The notes beneath the pieces were generated by a model, which worked only from the letters and a program-made list of their open reading frames with translations, made no database searches and was not told the origin of the DNA. The translations under genes and the position numbers were made by a program. 64,000 nucleotides of DNA from JAGNZR01 sp051646055. GTDB lineage: Bacteria; Fusobacteriota; Fusobacteriia; Fusobacteriales; Fusobacteriaceae. Of this stretch, positions 27,964 to 35,540 are shown piece by piece. How positions within the stretch are numbered: the first letter of the stretch is position 1; each line of letters opens with the position of its first letter. Location of the stretch: the NCBI GenBank assembly GCA_051646055.1, contig JBOFCM010000169.1, forward strand, positions 30,409 to 94,408, read 5' to 3'.

Positions 27964-28761
27964 CTACTCACCCACTATAAACATATTATTTTTTTCCGCC
28001 AAGGATATGCATTCATCTCTATTGAGGAAAAGCATTTTTCCTGCTTCTCCTACTATACCCTTTGCTCCTATTTCCACAAGATTTTTTAAGGTATCTATTC
28101 CTATCGCGGGAATATCTACCCTCATATCTTGCTGAGGTCTGGCCATTTTCACCAATACGGTTCCCTTTCCTGCCAAACTTCCGCCTCTTTGAATCATTTT
28201 ATCAGTTCCTTCTATCCCCTCCAAAGCTATCACAGATTCATCTTTACATAGCACCGACTGACCCGCATCCACTTTACTTAGAGCTTTAGCAGCTTCTCTT
28301 CCAATTTTGATAGTTTTCAGATCTTCTTTAGAAGGATATATAGATGTATAATTTTTTTTCTCAAACATCATATTTTTCAAAAGATAGTTCTGAGGAAGAA
28401 CTTTAATTCCATTTAATTTAAAAAAAAGAATAACTCCAAAAAGGAGAGTTTCATCTTTCCTGTCTGGCAGTTTTTTCAGAAGCTCCTCTCCAAATTTGTC
28501 CAATTTCATCTCTTTGAATAGTAGCTCTTTCTCTACCTTTCCCAATAAAACAATTTTTTTTATATCTCTTATGAGGAGGTATTTCACAATACTGCCAACC
28601 TCTCCAATATTAAACTGGGTATATCTGTCATGTCTTTTTATTTCTTCATCTACGCTTTCAAAAAGTCCTATGGGGTATATCTCTAATTTTTTTTCTTTAG
28701 CTTCCTGGATAAAGTATAAGGGTAATTTCCCATTACCTATTATAATTCCTACTTTTTCCAT
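27964..28761 (-). CDS. lpxI: UDP-2,3-diacylglucosamine pyrophosphatase LpxI
   Basis: A 265-residue protein of the former DUF1009 family, which replaces LpxH in many bacteria and makes lipid X (2,3-diacylglucosamine 1-phosphate). The signatures are GIIIGNGKLPLYFI at the N-terminus, and KDESVIALEGIEGTD plus MRVDIPAIGIDT in the second domain. It overlaps lpxA by one base (TAATG) and precedes lpxB by 2 bases, so the pathway order is preserved. Confidence 0.95.
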   Translation of the reverse strand: MEKVGIIIGNGKLPLYFIQEAKEKKLEIYPIGLFESVDEEIKRHDRYTQFNIGEVGSIVKYLLIRDIKKIVLLGKVEKELLFKEMKLDKFGEELLKKLPDRKDETLLFGVILFFKLNGIKVLPQNYLLKNMMFEKKNYTSIYPSKEDLKTIKIGREAAKALSKVDAGQSVLCKDESVIALEGIEGTDKMIQRGGSLAGKGTVLVKMARPQQDMRVDIPAIGIDTLKNLVEIGAKGIVGEAGKMLFLNRDECISLAEKNNMFIVGE

Positions 28762-29540
28762 TATCTAGCTAACCCCCTATTTTTGGTACTTATTGCTATA
28801 AAATCCAGTATTATTCTTATGTTTTTATCCTGAGAATAATCCCTTTCCAGCTGGGCTATTACCTCTTTTAAAGGAAGTTTTGACCTGAAAATAAGTTTAT
28901 AGGCAGCCTTTATATTGGCCATCTCCTCTGAGGAGAAACCTTTTCTCTTAAGTCCTGTCACATTTAGAGTTCTGACCTCTGCCTTATTCCCCTCTGCCAG
29001 CATAAATGGACATATATCCTGATTTATAGCACTTGCTCCTCCAGTCATGGAATATGCCCCCACTCTGCAGAACTGATGAACAGGAGTTAATCCTCCTATT
29101 ATAGCGAAATCTTCCACCACCACGTGTCCTGCTAAAGTCACATTATTGGCAAGAATACAGTTATTTCCAACTATTACATCATGAGCAACATGGACGTAAG
29201 CCATAAGGAGATTATTATTTCCTATTCTCGTTTCCCACCTGTCATCGGTTCCCCTGTGTATAGTAACAAATTCTCTTATCTGATTGTTATTTCCAATTAT
29301 CGTTTTTGTAGGTTCATCTCTATATTTCAAATCTTGAGATGCTTTTCCTATTGAAACAAAGGAATAAATTGTATTGTTTTCCCCTATTTCTGTTATTCCT
29401 TCCACCACTATATGGGACTGCAATATAGTATTTTTTCCTATTCTTACATCTTTTCCTACTATGCAGTAGGGTCCTATCTTTACTCCCTCTTCTATTACTG
29501 CCCCATCTTCTATTATGGCAGTTGCATGAATATCTATCAA
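28761..29540 (-). CDS. lpxA: UDP-GlcNAc O-acyltransferase LpxA
   Basis: A 259-residue left-handed beta-helix acyltransferase, the first step of lipid A synthesis, using acyl-ACP. About nine hexapeptide turns are visible, with the catalytic-histidine region MAYVHVAHDVIVGNN near residue 120 and GGLTPVHQFCRVG near 155. The start is TTG at 29540 with AGGAGG seven bases upstream (MIDIHATAIIEDG). 14 bases after fabZ. Confidence 0.96.
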   Translation of the reverse strand: MIDIHATAIIEDGAVIEEGVKIGPYCIVGKDVRIGKNTILQSHIVVEGITEIGENNTIYSFVSIGKASQDLKYRDEPTKTIIGNNNQIREFVTIHRGTDDRWETRIGNNNLLMAYVHVAHDVIVGNNCILANNVTLAGHVVVEDFAIIGGLTPVHQFCRVGAYSMTGGASAINQDICPFMLAEGNKAEVRTLNVTGLKRKGFSSEEMANIKAAYKLIFRSKLPLKEVIAQLERDYSQDKNIRIILDFIAISTKNRGLAR

Positions 29541-29554
29541 GATAGATCCTCCTT

Positions 29555-29983
29555 CTACTCTTTGTTAGCTATACTGAAAGTGAAGCTAGCTTCCGTTACA
29601 ACTTTCCCGTCTACTTTTGCTACTCCACTAGCTTTCACTATGCTTCCTCTCATTTTATCAACTTTAGCTTCATATACAAGCTGATCTCCTGGTCTTACAG
29701 GATGTTTGAACTTTATATTTTCGAGAGCCGCAAAATACGGAACTTTACCTTCCTGTCCTTCCATTACTAAAACTCCAAGGCACTGTGCCATACCTTCAAC
29801 TATTAGAACTCCTGGCATTATTGGATGACCTGGGAAGTGTCCATTAAAAAATTGCTCGTTTATAGTCACATTTTTTATTCCTTTGATACTTTTTTCCTCT
29901 GAATTTATTTCAAGGATTCTATCCACAAGTAAAAAAGGATATCTGTGTGGTATTCTTTTCATTATTTCCATTATATCTAGCAT
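29555..29983 (-). CDS. fabZ: 3-hydroxyacyl-ACP dehydratase FabZ
   Basis: A 142-residue hot-dog-fold dehydratase of fatty-acid elongation. HRYPFLLVDRI and the catalytic block NGHFPGHPIMPGVLIVEGMAQ (His and Glu) are clear. Its place between lpxC and lpxA is the common arrangement that balances 3-hydroxyacyl-ACP use between membrane lipids and lipid A. ATG follows AGGGGGA. Confidence 0.96.
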   Translation of the reverse strand: MLDIMEIMKRIPHRYPFLLVDRILEINSEEKSIKGIKNVTINEQFFNGHFPGHPIMPGVLIVEGMAQCLGVLVMEGQEGKVPYFAALENIKFKHPVRPGDQLVYEAKVDKMRGSIVKASGVAKVDGKVVTEASFTFSIANKE

Positions 29984-30017
29984 AAATTCCCCCTAGCAAA
30001 TATTTTTTATAAACTTT

Positions 30018-30845
30018 TTATAAACTTTTAAGTTTTTTCCCTAATTCTATATTGATAGCATGGCCTGCTTTTATAGCTATAATGTGCCCTTGTATAGGTC
30101 TATTCAGTACTTTTAAATCTCCTATTATATCCAACATTTTATGCCTTACAAACTCATCTTCATATCTCAAACCACCTGGATTCATTACTCCATCAGATTT
30201 TATAACTATGGCATTTTCAAGAGTTCCTCCCAAAGCCAAATTATTTTTTTTCAAATACTCTACCTCATAATCAAAACCAAAAGTTCTTGCCCTAGCTATC
30301 TCTTTTTTATAGGTTTCCAAATCTATTTCAAATTCGGCCAATTGAGACTTTAGAAATGTATGTTCAAATCTTATGCCATAAGTTATTTTATATCCATCAT
30401 AAGGAAGTGCTATTACATGTTTATCGCCAACTGTTACAGCTACTGGCTCTAAGATTTTTATAGGCTCTACCGAATCTTCTAATTCTTTAATACCCACTTT
30501 TTCCATGGTTTCCACAAATTTTATAGCACTTCCATCAGATATAGGGAGTTCATTTCCATCTAGCTCTATGATAAGATCTGTAATCCCCATTATATACAAT
30601 GCAGACAAAAAATGTTCCACAGTATGTACAGCTGCTCCATACTCGTTTTTTATATTTGTTCCTCTTGTCAGATCAAAGGTATTTTCAATATCCAACTTGA
30701 TTATATTTTTTCCCTCTTCCAAATCTTTACGTTTAAAGATAATCTCTTTATTTTCCGAAGGTATGAGTTTACATACTATATTTTCTCCCTTATGGAGACC
30801 TACTCCTTGAAACTCAATCTCTTGTTTAAGAGTTTTTCTCTTCAT
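30018..30845 (-). CDS. lpxC: UDP-3-O-acyl-GlcNAc deacetylase LpxC
   Basis: A 275-residue zinc metalloamidase, the committed step of lipid A synthesis. Zinc-ligand motifs are HTVEHFLSALY near residue 75 and KMLDIIGDL near 232 following FVRH, and the last ligand region GHIIAIKAGH near 255. LDGNELPISDGSA is also typical. ATG follows GGAGG. First lpx gene after pcrA (20 bases). Confidence 0.96.
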   Translation of the reverse strand: MKRKTLKQEIEFQGVGLHKGENIVCKLIPSENKEIIFKRKDLEEGKNIIKLDIENTFDLTRGTNIKNEYGAAVHTVEHFLSALYIMGITDLIIELDGNELPISDGSAIKFVETMEKVGIKELEDSVEPIKILEPVAVTVGDKHVIALPYDGYKITYGIRFEHTFLKSQLAEFEIDLETYKKEIARARTFGFDYEVEYLKKNNLALGGTLENAIVIKSDGVMNPGGLRYEDEFVRHKMLDIIGDLKVLNRPIQGHIIAIKAGHAINIELGKKLKSL

Positions 30846-30865
30846 TCTTTTTTCCTCCTTGAATT

Positions 30866-33067
30866 CTAAGAATGCTTCTCAAGAAATTTATCAGCAATTA
30901 TAGCCGCAATCTCCTTTGTTCCATCCACAAATTCAACTACTACTCTTTTTTCATCCATATCTCTCACAATACCCAGTCCAAATTTTTTATGCATAACTTT
31001 TTCTCCTGGTAAATATGGATAATTTTTATTTTTTTTCATATTTTCAAATCTATCTAAACTGAAATTTTCTATTTTACTTTCTCTTTTTAAACTCTCTCTT
31101 CCTAAAGAACTATGAGCATATGAACGCTGTTCCTCTAGATGGCTACCAATCCTTTCTTTTAAAAGCTCAGTAGGAATCTCTTTTATAAATCTGGATCTTG
31201 TTCTAAAGTTCATGTCTCCATACATATACCTTGCATCTGCATAACTTATAACAAGTTCCTCTTCAGCCCTTGTTATAGCTACATAACACAATCTTCTCTC
31301 CTCTTCTAAAGTAGATTTTTCAAAGTCAGCCATTTTTCCAGGAAAAATTTCATCTTCTACCCCCGTAAGGAAAACCACAGGAAACTCAAGGCCCTTGGAG
31401 TTATGTATCGTCATAAGCTTGACATACTGTGAACTCTCTTCTAACTCATCTGTAGCACTTACAAGGGATACATTTTCAAGGTACTCTCCAAGTGTGAGAT
31501 TTTCTGCTATTTTTTCTAGTTCAGATATGGAGTTTCTAAGTTCATCTATATTTTCCAATCTTCCTTCAAAATCTGGATAATTATTCTCAATATATTTCTC
31601 ATATCCTATTTCAGATAAAAGTTTTTCAAAAATTTCTGAAACTTTGGCATACTCTCTGCTCATCTCTCTTAATTCTGTTATAAGCGTATAGAACTCATCT
31701 AACGACACTTTTACAGCTGGCCCTATTCCATCTATCTCATCTATACTTTCAAGCGCTTCAAAGGCTGTAATCTCTTTATCTTTAGCATAAGAAACTATTT
31801 TTTCCAGGGTTTTATCCCCTATTTTTCTCTTTGGAGTATTTATTATTCTGCCAAAACTTAAAGTATCTTTAGAGTTGTTAACAAAAGTGAGATACGATAA
31901 AATATCTTTGATCTCTGCTCTCTGATAAAACTGCATTCCGCCAAAAATTTTATAAGGTATGTTGTGTTTTAAAAAGGCTTCTTCAAAATTTCTAGACTGA
32001 GCATTAGTTCTATAAAGAATGGTAAAATCACTATACCCTTTTCCTCTGTTCTTTAGTTCTTTTATCCTATTCACAACCATCTCAGCTTCCTCACGCCCAT
32101 CCTTGCAATGAGCAAGAATAAGCTGTTCCCCCTGCTGTTTTTTTGTCCAAAGTTTTTTATCTCTAGAAGTTGTATTATGTTTTATCACAGCATTGGCTGC
32201 GTCTAGAATGGCAGATGTTGAACGGTAATTTTCTTCAAGTTTTATAACCATTGCATCCGGATAATCTTTCTCAAAATCCAAAATATTTTTTATGTTTGCA
32301 CCTCTAAAACCGTAAATACTCTGATTTTCATCTCCAACCACACAAATATTTCCATATTTTTCAGCTATTTTTTTTACTATTCTATACTGAATATCGTTAG
32401 TATCCTGATACTCATCTACCATTATATATCTATATTTCGTGGCAATTTTCTCTGCTATTTCATCTATTTCTAGTAATTTATGACAGTTTACCAGAATATC
32501 TGCAAAATCCATACAATTATTTTTTCTAAGCTGAGAATTGTATCGTCTGTAGACCTCAGTTATTATTTTACTATTGGGCTGGAATCTATTCTCTTTTTCA
32601 TATTCCTCTGGTGTTATTGAATTTTCTTTCAATTTAGAAATATGGGAAGCTAATATGCTCTCTGTAAGTTTTTTATCAGGAATAACTAGATCTTTGCATA
32701 TGTTTTTGATTACTCTTTTTTGATCATCTCCATCGTATATTGTAAAATTGGAGTCAAAACCTATTTTTTCTGCGTATATTCTCAAAAGTCTCATAGCAAA
32801 AGAGTGAAATGTTGAAATAGTAGCTCTATGAGCATCTTCTCCCACGAGTCTTTCAACTCTCTCTCTCATTTCTTTGGCTGCTTTATTAGTAAATGTAACC
32901 GCCAATATGCTGTATGGTGATACCCCTTTTTCTAAAATCATATGAGCTATTCTGTAAGTAATAGTTCTAGTTTTTCCAGATCCGGCTCCTGCCAGTATTA
33001 GAAGTGCTCCATCTATTTTGGCTGCCGCTGCTCTCTGATATTCATTAAGACCATTCAATATACTCAT
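30866..33067 (-). CDS. pcrA: UvrD/PcrA-type DNA helicase
   Basis: A 733-residue superfamily 1A 3'-5' helicase acting in repair and in removing proteins from DNA. Motifs in order: AGAGSGKTRTI (I), TFTNKAAKEMRERV (Ia), VDEYQDTN (II), VGDENQSIYGFRGA (III), LEENYRS (IV), LMTIHNSKGLEFPVVFL (V), and EERRLCYVAITRAEE (VI). The C-terminal tail (FGLGIV near 700) resembles the RNAP-binding region of PcrA. Gene names uvrD and pcrA are both in use for such proteins. Its promoter lies at 33110-33138. Confidence 0.94.
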   Translation of the reverse strand: MSILNGLNEYQRAAAAKIDGALLILAGAGSGKTRTITYRIAHMILEKGVSPYSILAVTFTNKAAKEMRERVERLVGEDAHRATISTFHSFAMRLLRIYAEKIGFDSNFTIYDGDDQKRVIKNICKDLVIPDKKLTESILASHISKLKENSITPEEYEKENRFQPNSKIITEVYRRYNSQLRKNNCMDFADILVNCHKLLEIDEIAEKIATKYRYIMVDEYQDTNDIQYRIVKKIAEKYGNICVVGDENQSIYGFRGANIKNILDFEKDYPDAMVIKLEENYRSTSAILDAANAVIKHNTTSRDKKLWTKKQQGEQLILAHCKDGREEAEMVVNRIKELKNRGKGYSDFTILYRTNAQSRNFEEAFLKHNIPYKIFGGMQFYQRAEIKDILSYLTFVNNSKDTLSFGRIINTPKRKIGDKTLEKIVSYAKDKEITAFEALESIDEIDGIGPAVKVSLDEFYTLITELREMSREYAKVSEIFEKLLSEIGYEKYIENNYPDFEGRLENIDELRNSISELEKIAENLTLGEYLENVSLVSATDELEESSQYVKLMTIHNSKGLEFPVVFLTGVEDEIFPGKMADFEKSTLEEERRLCYVAITRAEEELVISYADARYMYGDMNFRTRSRFIKEIPTELLKERIGSHLEEQRSYAHSSLGRESLKRESKIENFSLDRFENMKKNKNYPYLPGEKVMHKKFGLGIVRDMDEKRVVVEFVDGTKEIAAIIADKFLEKHS

Positions 33068-33109
33068 AACACACTCCCGCTTATTTCCTTAATTTTTCTC
33101 CATTTTTTT

Positions 33110-33138
33110 ATTATACCATAATACCTGTTATTATTCAA
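33110..33138 (-). promoter_or_regulatory. Promoter of pcrA-lpx run
   Basis: Minus strand TTGAAT (33133-33138), 17 bases, TATAAT (33110-33115) with TGG just before it (extended -10). The -35 box overlaps the last codons of the upstream CDF gene. Confidence 0.75.
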
Positions 33139-34378
33139 TTATCGGGTCCACATGAATCAGAACTTCCTTAACCTCTGGAAATTCTATTAAAATTGAATTT
33201 TCCAAAGTATCTGCAAGAGCATGAGCTTCGTCCACACTCATATCACCCGGAACTCTGATATCCATATTCAAAAATATTTTATCTCCTGAACTTCTCATCT
33301 GGATTTCATGGACATTTTTTATGTCGCTGCTTTTATATATATATTCCTCTATCTTTTGAAGAAATTCTTTGTCCTGCTTATCCATTATTATATGCGCATT
33401 TTCAAAAATCACAGAAATTCCCTCTTTCATTATGACCAGAGCAATTGGCAGACTCAATAACAAGTCAAAAAGAGGATTTACATAGATTGCTAAAATTATT
33501 CCTAGCACTGCTCCTAAAGAAGTGAAAATATCGTTTCTGCTATCTTTTGCATCTGCAATAAGAGCTGAATTCCCTGTGTTTTTGCCTACTTTTATTTTAT
33601 AATAATACATAAAATACTTCACTATAGCTGAAAATATACCCCAATATATTGTACTCATTTGAGGGATAGAATTATTACCACCCTCTTTATAATAACTCCA
33701 AAGAAGGTCACCTGTCCCACGAAGAAGCTCAAAGGCAGTTAGTATCATAAATATTCCTAAAATATTAGCAATTATGGATTCTATCCTTTCATGTCCATAG
33801 GGATGTTCCTCGTCTGCAGGCATATTACTGTAGTGAACTCCTATAAGAATTCCTGTTGAGGTTCCTATATCTGAAAGTGAGTTTACTCCATCAGAAAGAA
33901 GGGCTCTAGATTTTCCTTTTATTCCCCATATTATTTTGGTAATAGCCAAAACTATATTCCCTAAAATAGAAAATATTATGACTCTGTTATTTTCCTGTTG
34001 TCTTTTTTTTCTCAACTGAATTTGATTATATATAAGTATCTTGCCATCTGGCTTAAATCCAACTTTTTCAAAAAACACTTTATTTCCGTCATAAGGATAT
34101 ACAATTTTTTCACATTTAAATTTTTTTAGTTTTTTCTCCAAAAAATTTATCATTTTTTTCCCATAAGATTTATGTCTTTCCTGAGGTGATACAAATATTC
34201 TATGGATAATGAAACTTTTCTCTTCCCTATTTACTTCTATCTCAGCATATGATAGGATCTCTTCTCCTTCCAAATCCACAAAATACTCTCTGTTCTGCAT
34301 AAACTTAAATTGCGAATCCAAAGTTCTAAATTTTTCTTCATTTTTAAGGACATATTTATTTTCTTCTATTTTAAACAT
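33131..34378 (-). CDS. GNAT-CDF fusion: acetyltransferase domain plus cation efflux transporter
   Basis: About 415 residues with two parts. Residues 1-125 look like a GNAT acetyltransferase (YAEIEVNREEKSFIIHRIFV, then an acyl-CoA-loop-like stretch QERHKSYGKKM, and FFEKVGFKPDG). Residues 130-415 are a cation diffusion facilitator with six membrane helices and a cytosolic C-terminal domain. Transport-site residues are N166/D170 (NSLSD, TM2) and D279/D283 (DSRND, TM5): an N-D/D-D set like that of manganese exporters such as MntE rather than the H-D/H-D zinc type. So Mn2+ efflux is the best guess. ATG 34378 follows GGAGG; the upstream open frame runs into the SRP RNA and is not coding. Confidence 0.85.
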   Translation of the reverse strand: MFKIEENKYVLKNEEKFRTLDSQFKFMQNREYFVDLEGEEILSYAEIEVNREEKSFIIHRIFVSPQERHKSYGKKMINFLEKKLKKFKCEKIVYPYDGNKVFFEKVGFKPDGKILIYNQIQLRKKRQQENNRVIIFSILGNIVLAITKIIWGIKGKSRALLSDGVNSLSDIGTSTGILIGVHYSNMPADEEHPYGHERIESIIANILGIFMILTAFELLRGTGDLLWSYYKEGGNNSIPQMSTIYWGIFSAIVKYFMYYYKIKVGKNTGNSALIADAKDSRNDIFTSLGAVLGIILAIYVNPLFDLLLSLPIALVIMKEGISVIFENAHIIMDKQDKEFLQKIEEYIYKSSDIKNVHEIQMRSSGDKIFLNMDIRVPGDMSVDEAHALADTLENSILIEFPEVKEVLIHVDPIIE

Positions 34379-34391
34379 ATTTTCCTCCGTG

Positions 34392-34421
34392 TAAAAAAAA
34401 AGCCATGAGTACTCATGGCTT
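34392..34421 (-). terminator. Terminator of SRP RNA gene
   Basis: Perfect palindrome AGCCATGAGTACTCATGGCT (34401-34420) followed on the minus strand by eight or more T. It ends 14 bases before the GNAT-CDF start codon. Confidence 0.85.
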
Positions 34422-34439
34422 GAATTTATAATAATTAAG

Positions 34440-34552
34440 TGTCGTAGACAGAGCTCGATTGATACCCACATCTAACAACTTAGTGCTGCTTCCTTCCGGA
34501 TCTGACACGGTTCGCTGCAGATATGCCACCAATTTATACTTCATCTACGACA
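34440..34552 (-). ncRNA. ffs: Signal recognition particle RNA (4.5S type)
   Basis: About 113 nt. The universally conserved domain IV loop reads GTCAGATCCGGAAGGAAGCA on the minus strand, close to E. coli 4.5S RNA. The 5' end TGTCGTAGA pairs with the 3' end TCTACGACA, which fixes both ends. It has no Alu domain, so it is the small type. A near-consensus promoter and a terminator flank it, so it is its own unit. It works with Ffh to target membrane proteins. Confidence 0.95.
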
Positions 34553-34558
34553 TTTATA

Positions 34559-34587
34559 ATATTACCATTTTTGCCCAATGTTGTCAA
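34559..34587 (-). promoter_or_regulatory. Promoter of SRP RNA gene
   Basis: Minus strand TTGACA (34582-34587, perfect), 17 bases, TAATAT (34559-34564). The predicted start is the first base of the paired 5' end, about 6-7 bases on. Confidence 0.85.
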
Positions 34588-34626
34588 CCCTTCACTCTTC
34601 AATTTTTATCTAAAACATCTCTATTA

Positions 34627-34655
34627 TTGATTTTATAATTAAACTATGATAAAAT
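34627..34655 (+). promoter_or_regulatory. Promoter of pssA
   Basis: Plus strand TTGATT (34627-34632), 17 bases, TAAAAT (34650-34655), about 40 bases before the ATG. Confidence 0.5.
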
Positions 34656-34695
34656 CAAGTGATTACAGATTAAATATTTTCAGGGAGTGATTTTA

Positions 34696-35418
34696 ATGAT
34701 TGAAAAAAAGTATATTGCACCTAATGCTATAACTGCAGCTAATATGTTTTTGGGGTATTTGAGTATAACTGCGTCTATAAAAGGAAATTTTTCCCATGCT
34801 ATATGGTTTATAATAGCAGCTATGGTCTGCGATACTTTAGATGGAAAAACAGCGAGAAAATTAGATGCTTTTAGTGAGTTTGGTAAGGAATTTGATTCTT
34901 TTTGTGACGCTATCTCCTTTGGTTTAGCGCCTGGTATCTTTATTTTCTCCATCTTAAGTATGGACAGTAAACTTTCTCAGTTTGTTGTTCCTATTTCATT
35001 TATCTATGCACTTTGCGGCGTTATGAGACTGGTTAAGTTTAATATCATGACTACAGCTTCAAGTGAAAAAGATGATTTCAGTGGAATGCCTATCCCGTGT
35101 GGAGCTTCTCTAGTTGTTTCTTACTATCTTTTGTCAGAAACTTTAATCAATAGTCAGCTCTTTGGAGAAATAAATATTTTTTCAACTGAAATATTTTCAA
35201 TTATAGCTGTATTAGCAGCGGTTCTCATGGTTAGCACTATCCCTTTCCAAACGCCGGACAAGGTTTTTGCGGCTATACCTAAAAAAATATTTCCACTTTT
35301 TCTTCTAGCTATTCTAGTAACTTTAAAATATAGCCTATTCATTGTTACAGCTTTTTATGTGCTCTATAACATATACTTTTTCGCTCTTTCAAGATTTCAG
35401 AGTGGGAGAGATAGCTAA
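34696..35418 (+). CDS. pssA: CDP-diacylglycerol-serine O-phosphatidyltransferase
   Basis: A 240-residue membrane enzyme making phosphatidylserine, the precursor of phosphatidylethanolamine. The CDP-alcohol phosphotransferase motif D-G-x2-A-R-x8-G-x3-D-x3-D is complete (DGKTAR near residue 52, FGKEFDSFCD near 65), and about eight membrane helices are expected. ATG 34696 lies eight bases after GGGAG; the GTG at 34687 is rejected. No psd (decarboxylase) gene is adjacent. Confidence 0.93.
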   Translation: MIEKKYIAPNAITAANMFLGYLSITASIKGNFSHAIWFIIAAMVCDTLDGKTARKLDAFSEFGKEFDSFCDAISFGLAPGIFIFSILSMDSKLSQFVVPISFIYALCGVMRLVKFNIMTTASSEKDDFSGMPIPCGASLVVSYYLLSETLINSQLFGEINIFSTEIFSIIAVLAAVLMVSTIPFQTPDKVFAAIPKKIFPLFLLAILVTLKYSLFIVTAFYVLYNIYFFALSRFQSGRDS

Positions 35419-35456
35419 TAGGATAAAATAGGGCACCTAAGGTGCTTTCAGATTAT

Positions 35457-35495
35457 AAAAAACGACTATTGAAAAATCTTCTATAGTCGTTTTTT
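35457..35495. terminator. Bidirectional terminator between pssA and clc
   Basis: 13-bp stem AAAAAACGACTAT / ATAGTCGTTTTTT with a 13-base loop. T tract on either strand serves both convergent genes. A smaller hairpin (GCACCTAAGGTGC) just upstream at 35433-35445 may help stop pssA. Confidence 0.85.
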
Positions 35496-35540
35496 CTTGC
35501 TCAAAATTAAATTTTTAATAATAAAGTTGTTCACAAATTT

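Noticed and set aside
34379..34471. N-terminal extension of the GNAT-CDF reading frame by 31 residues
   Set aside because: It is read from the SRP RNA 3' end and its terminator; the ATG at 34378 has its own GGAGG site.
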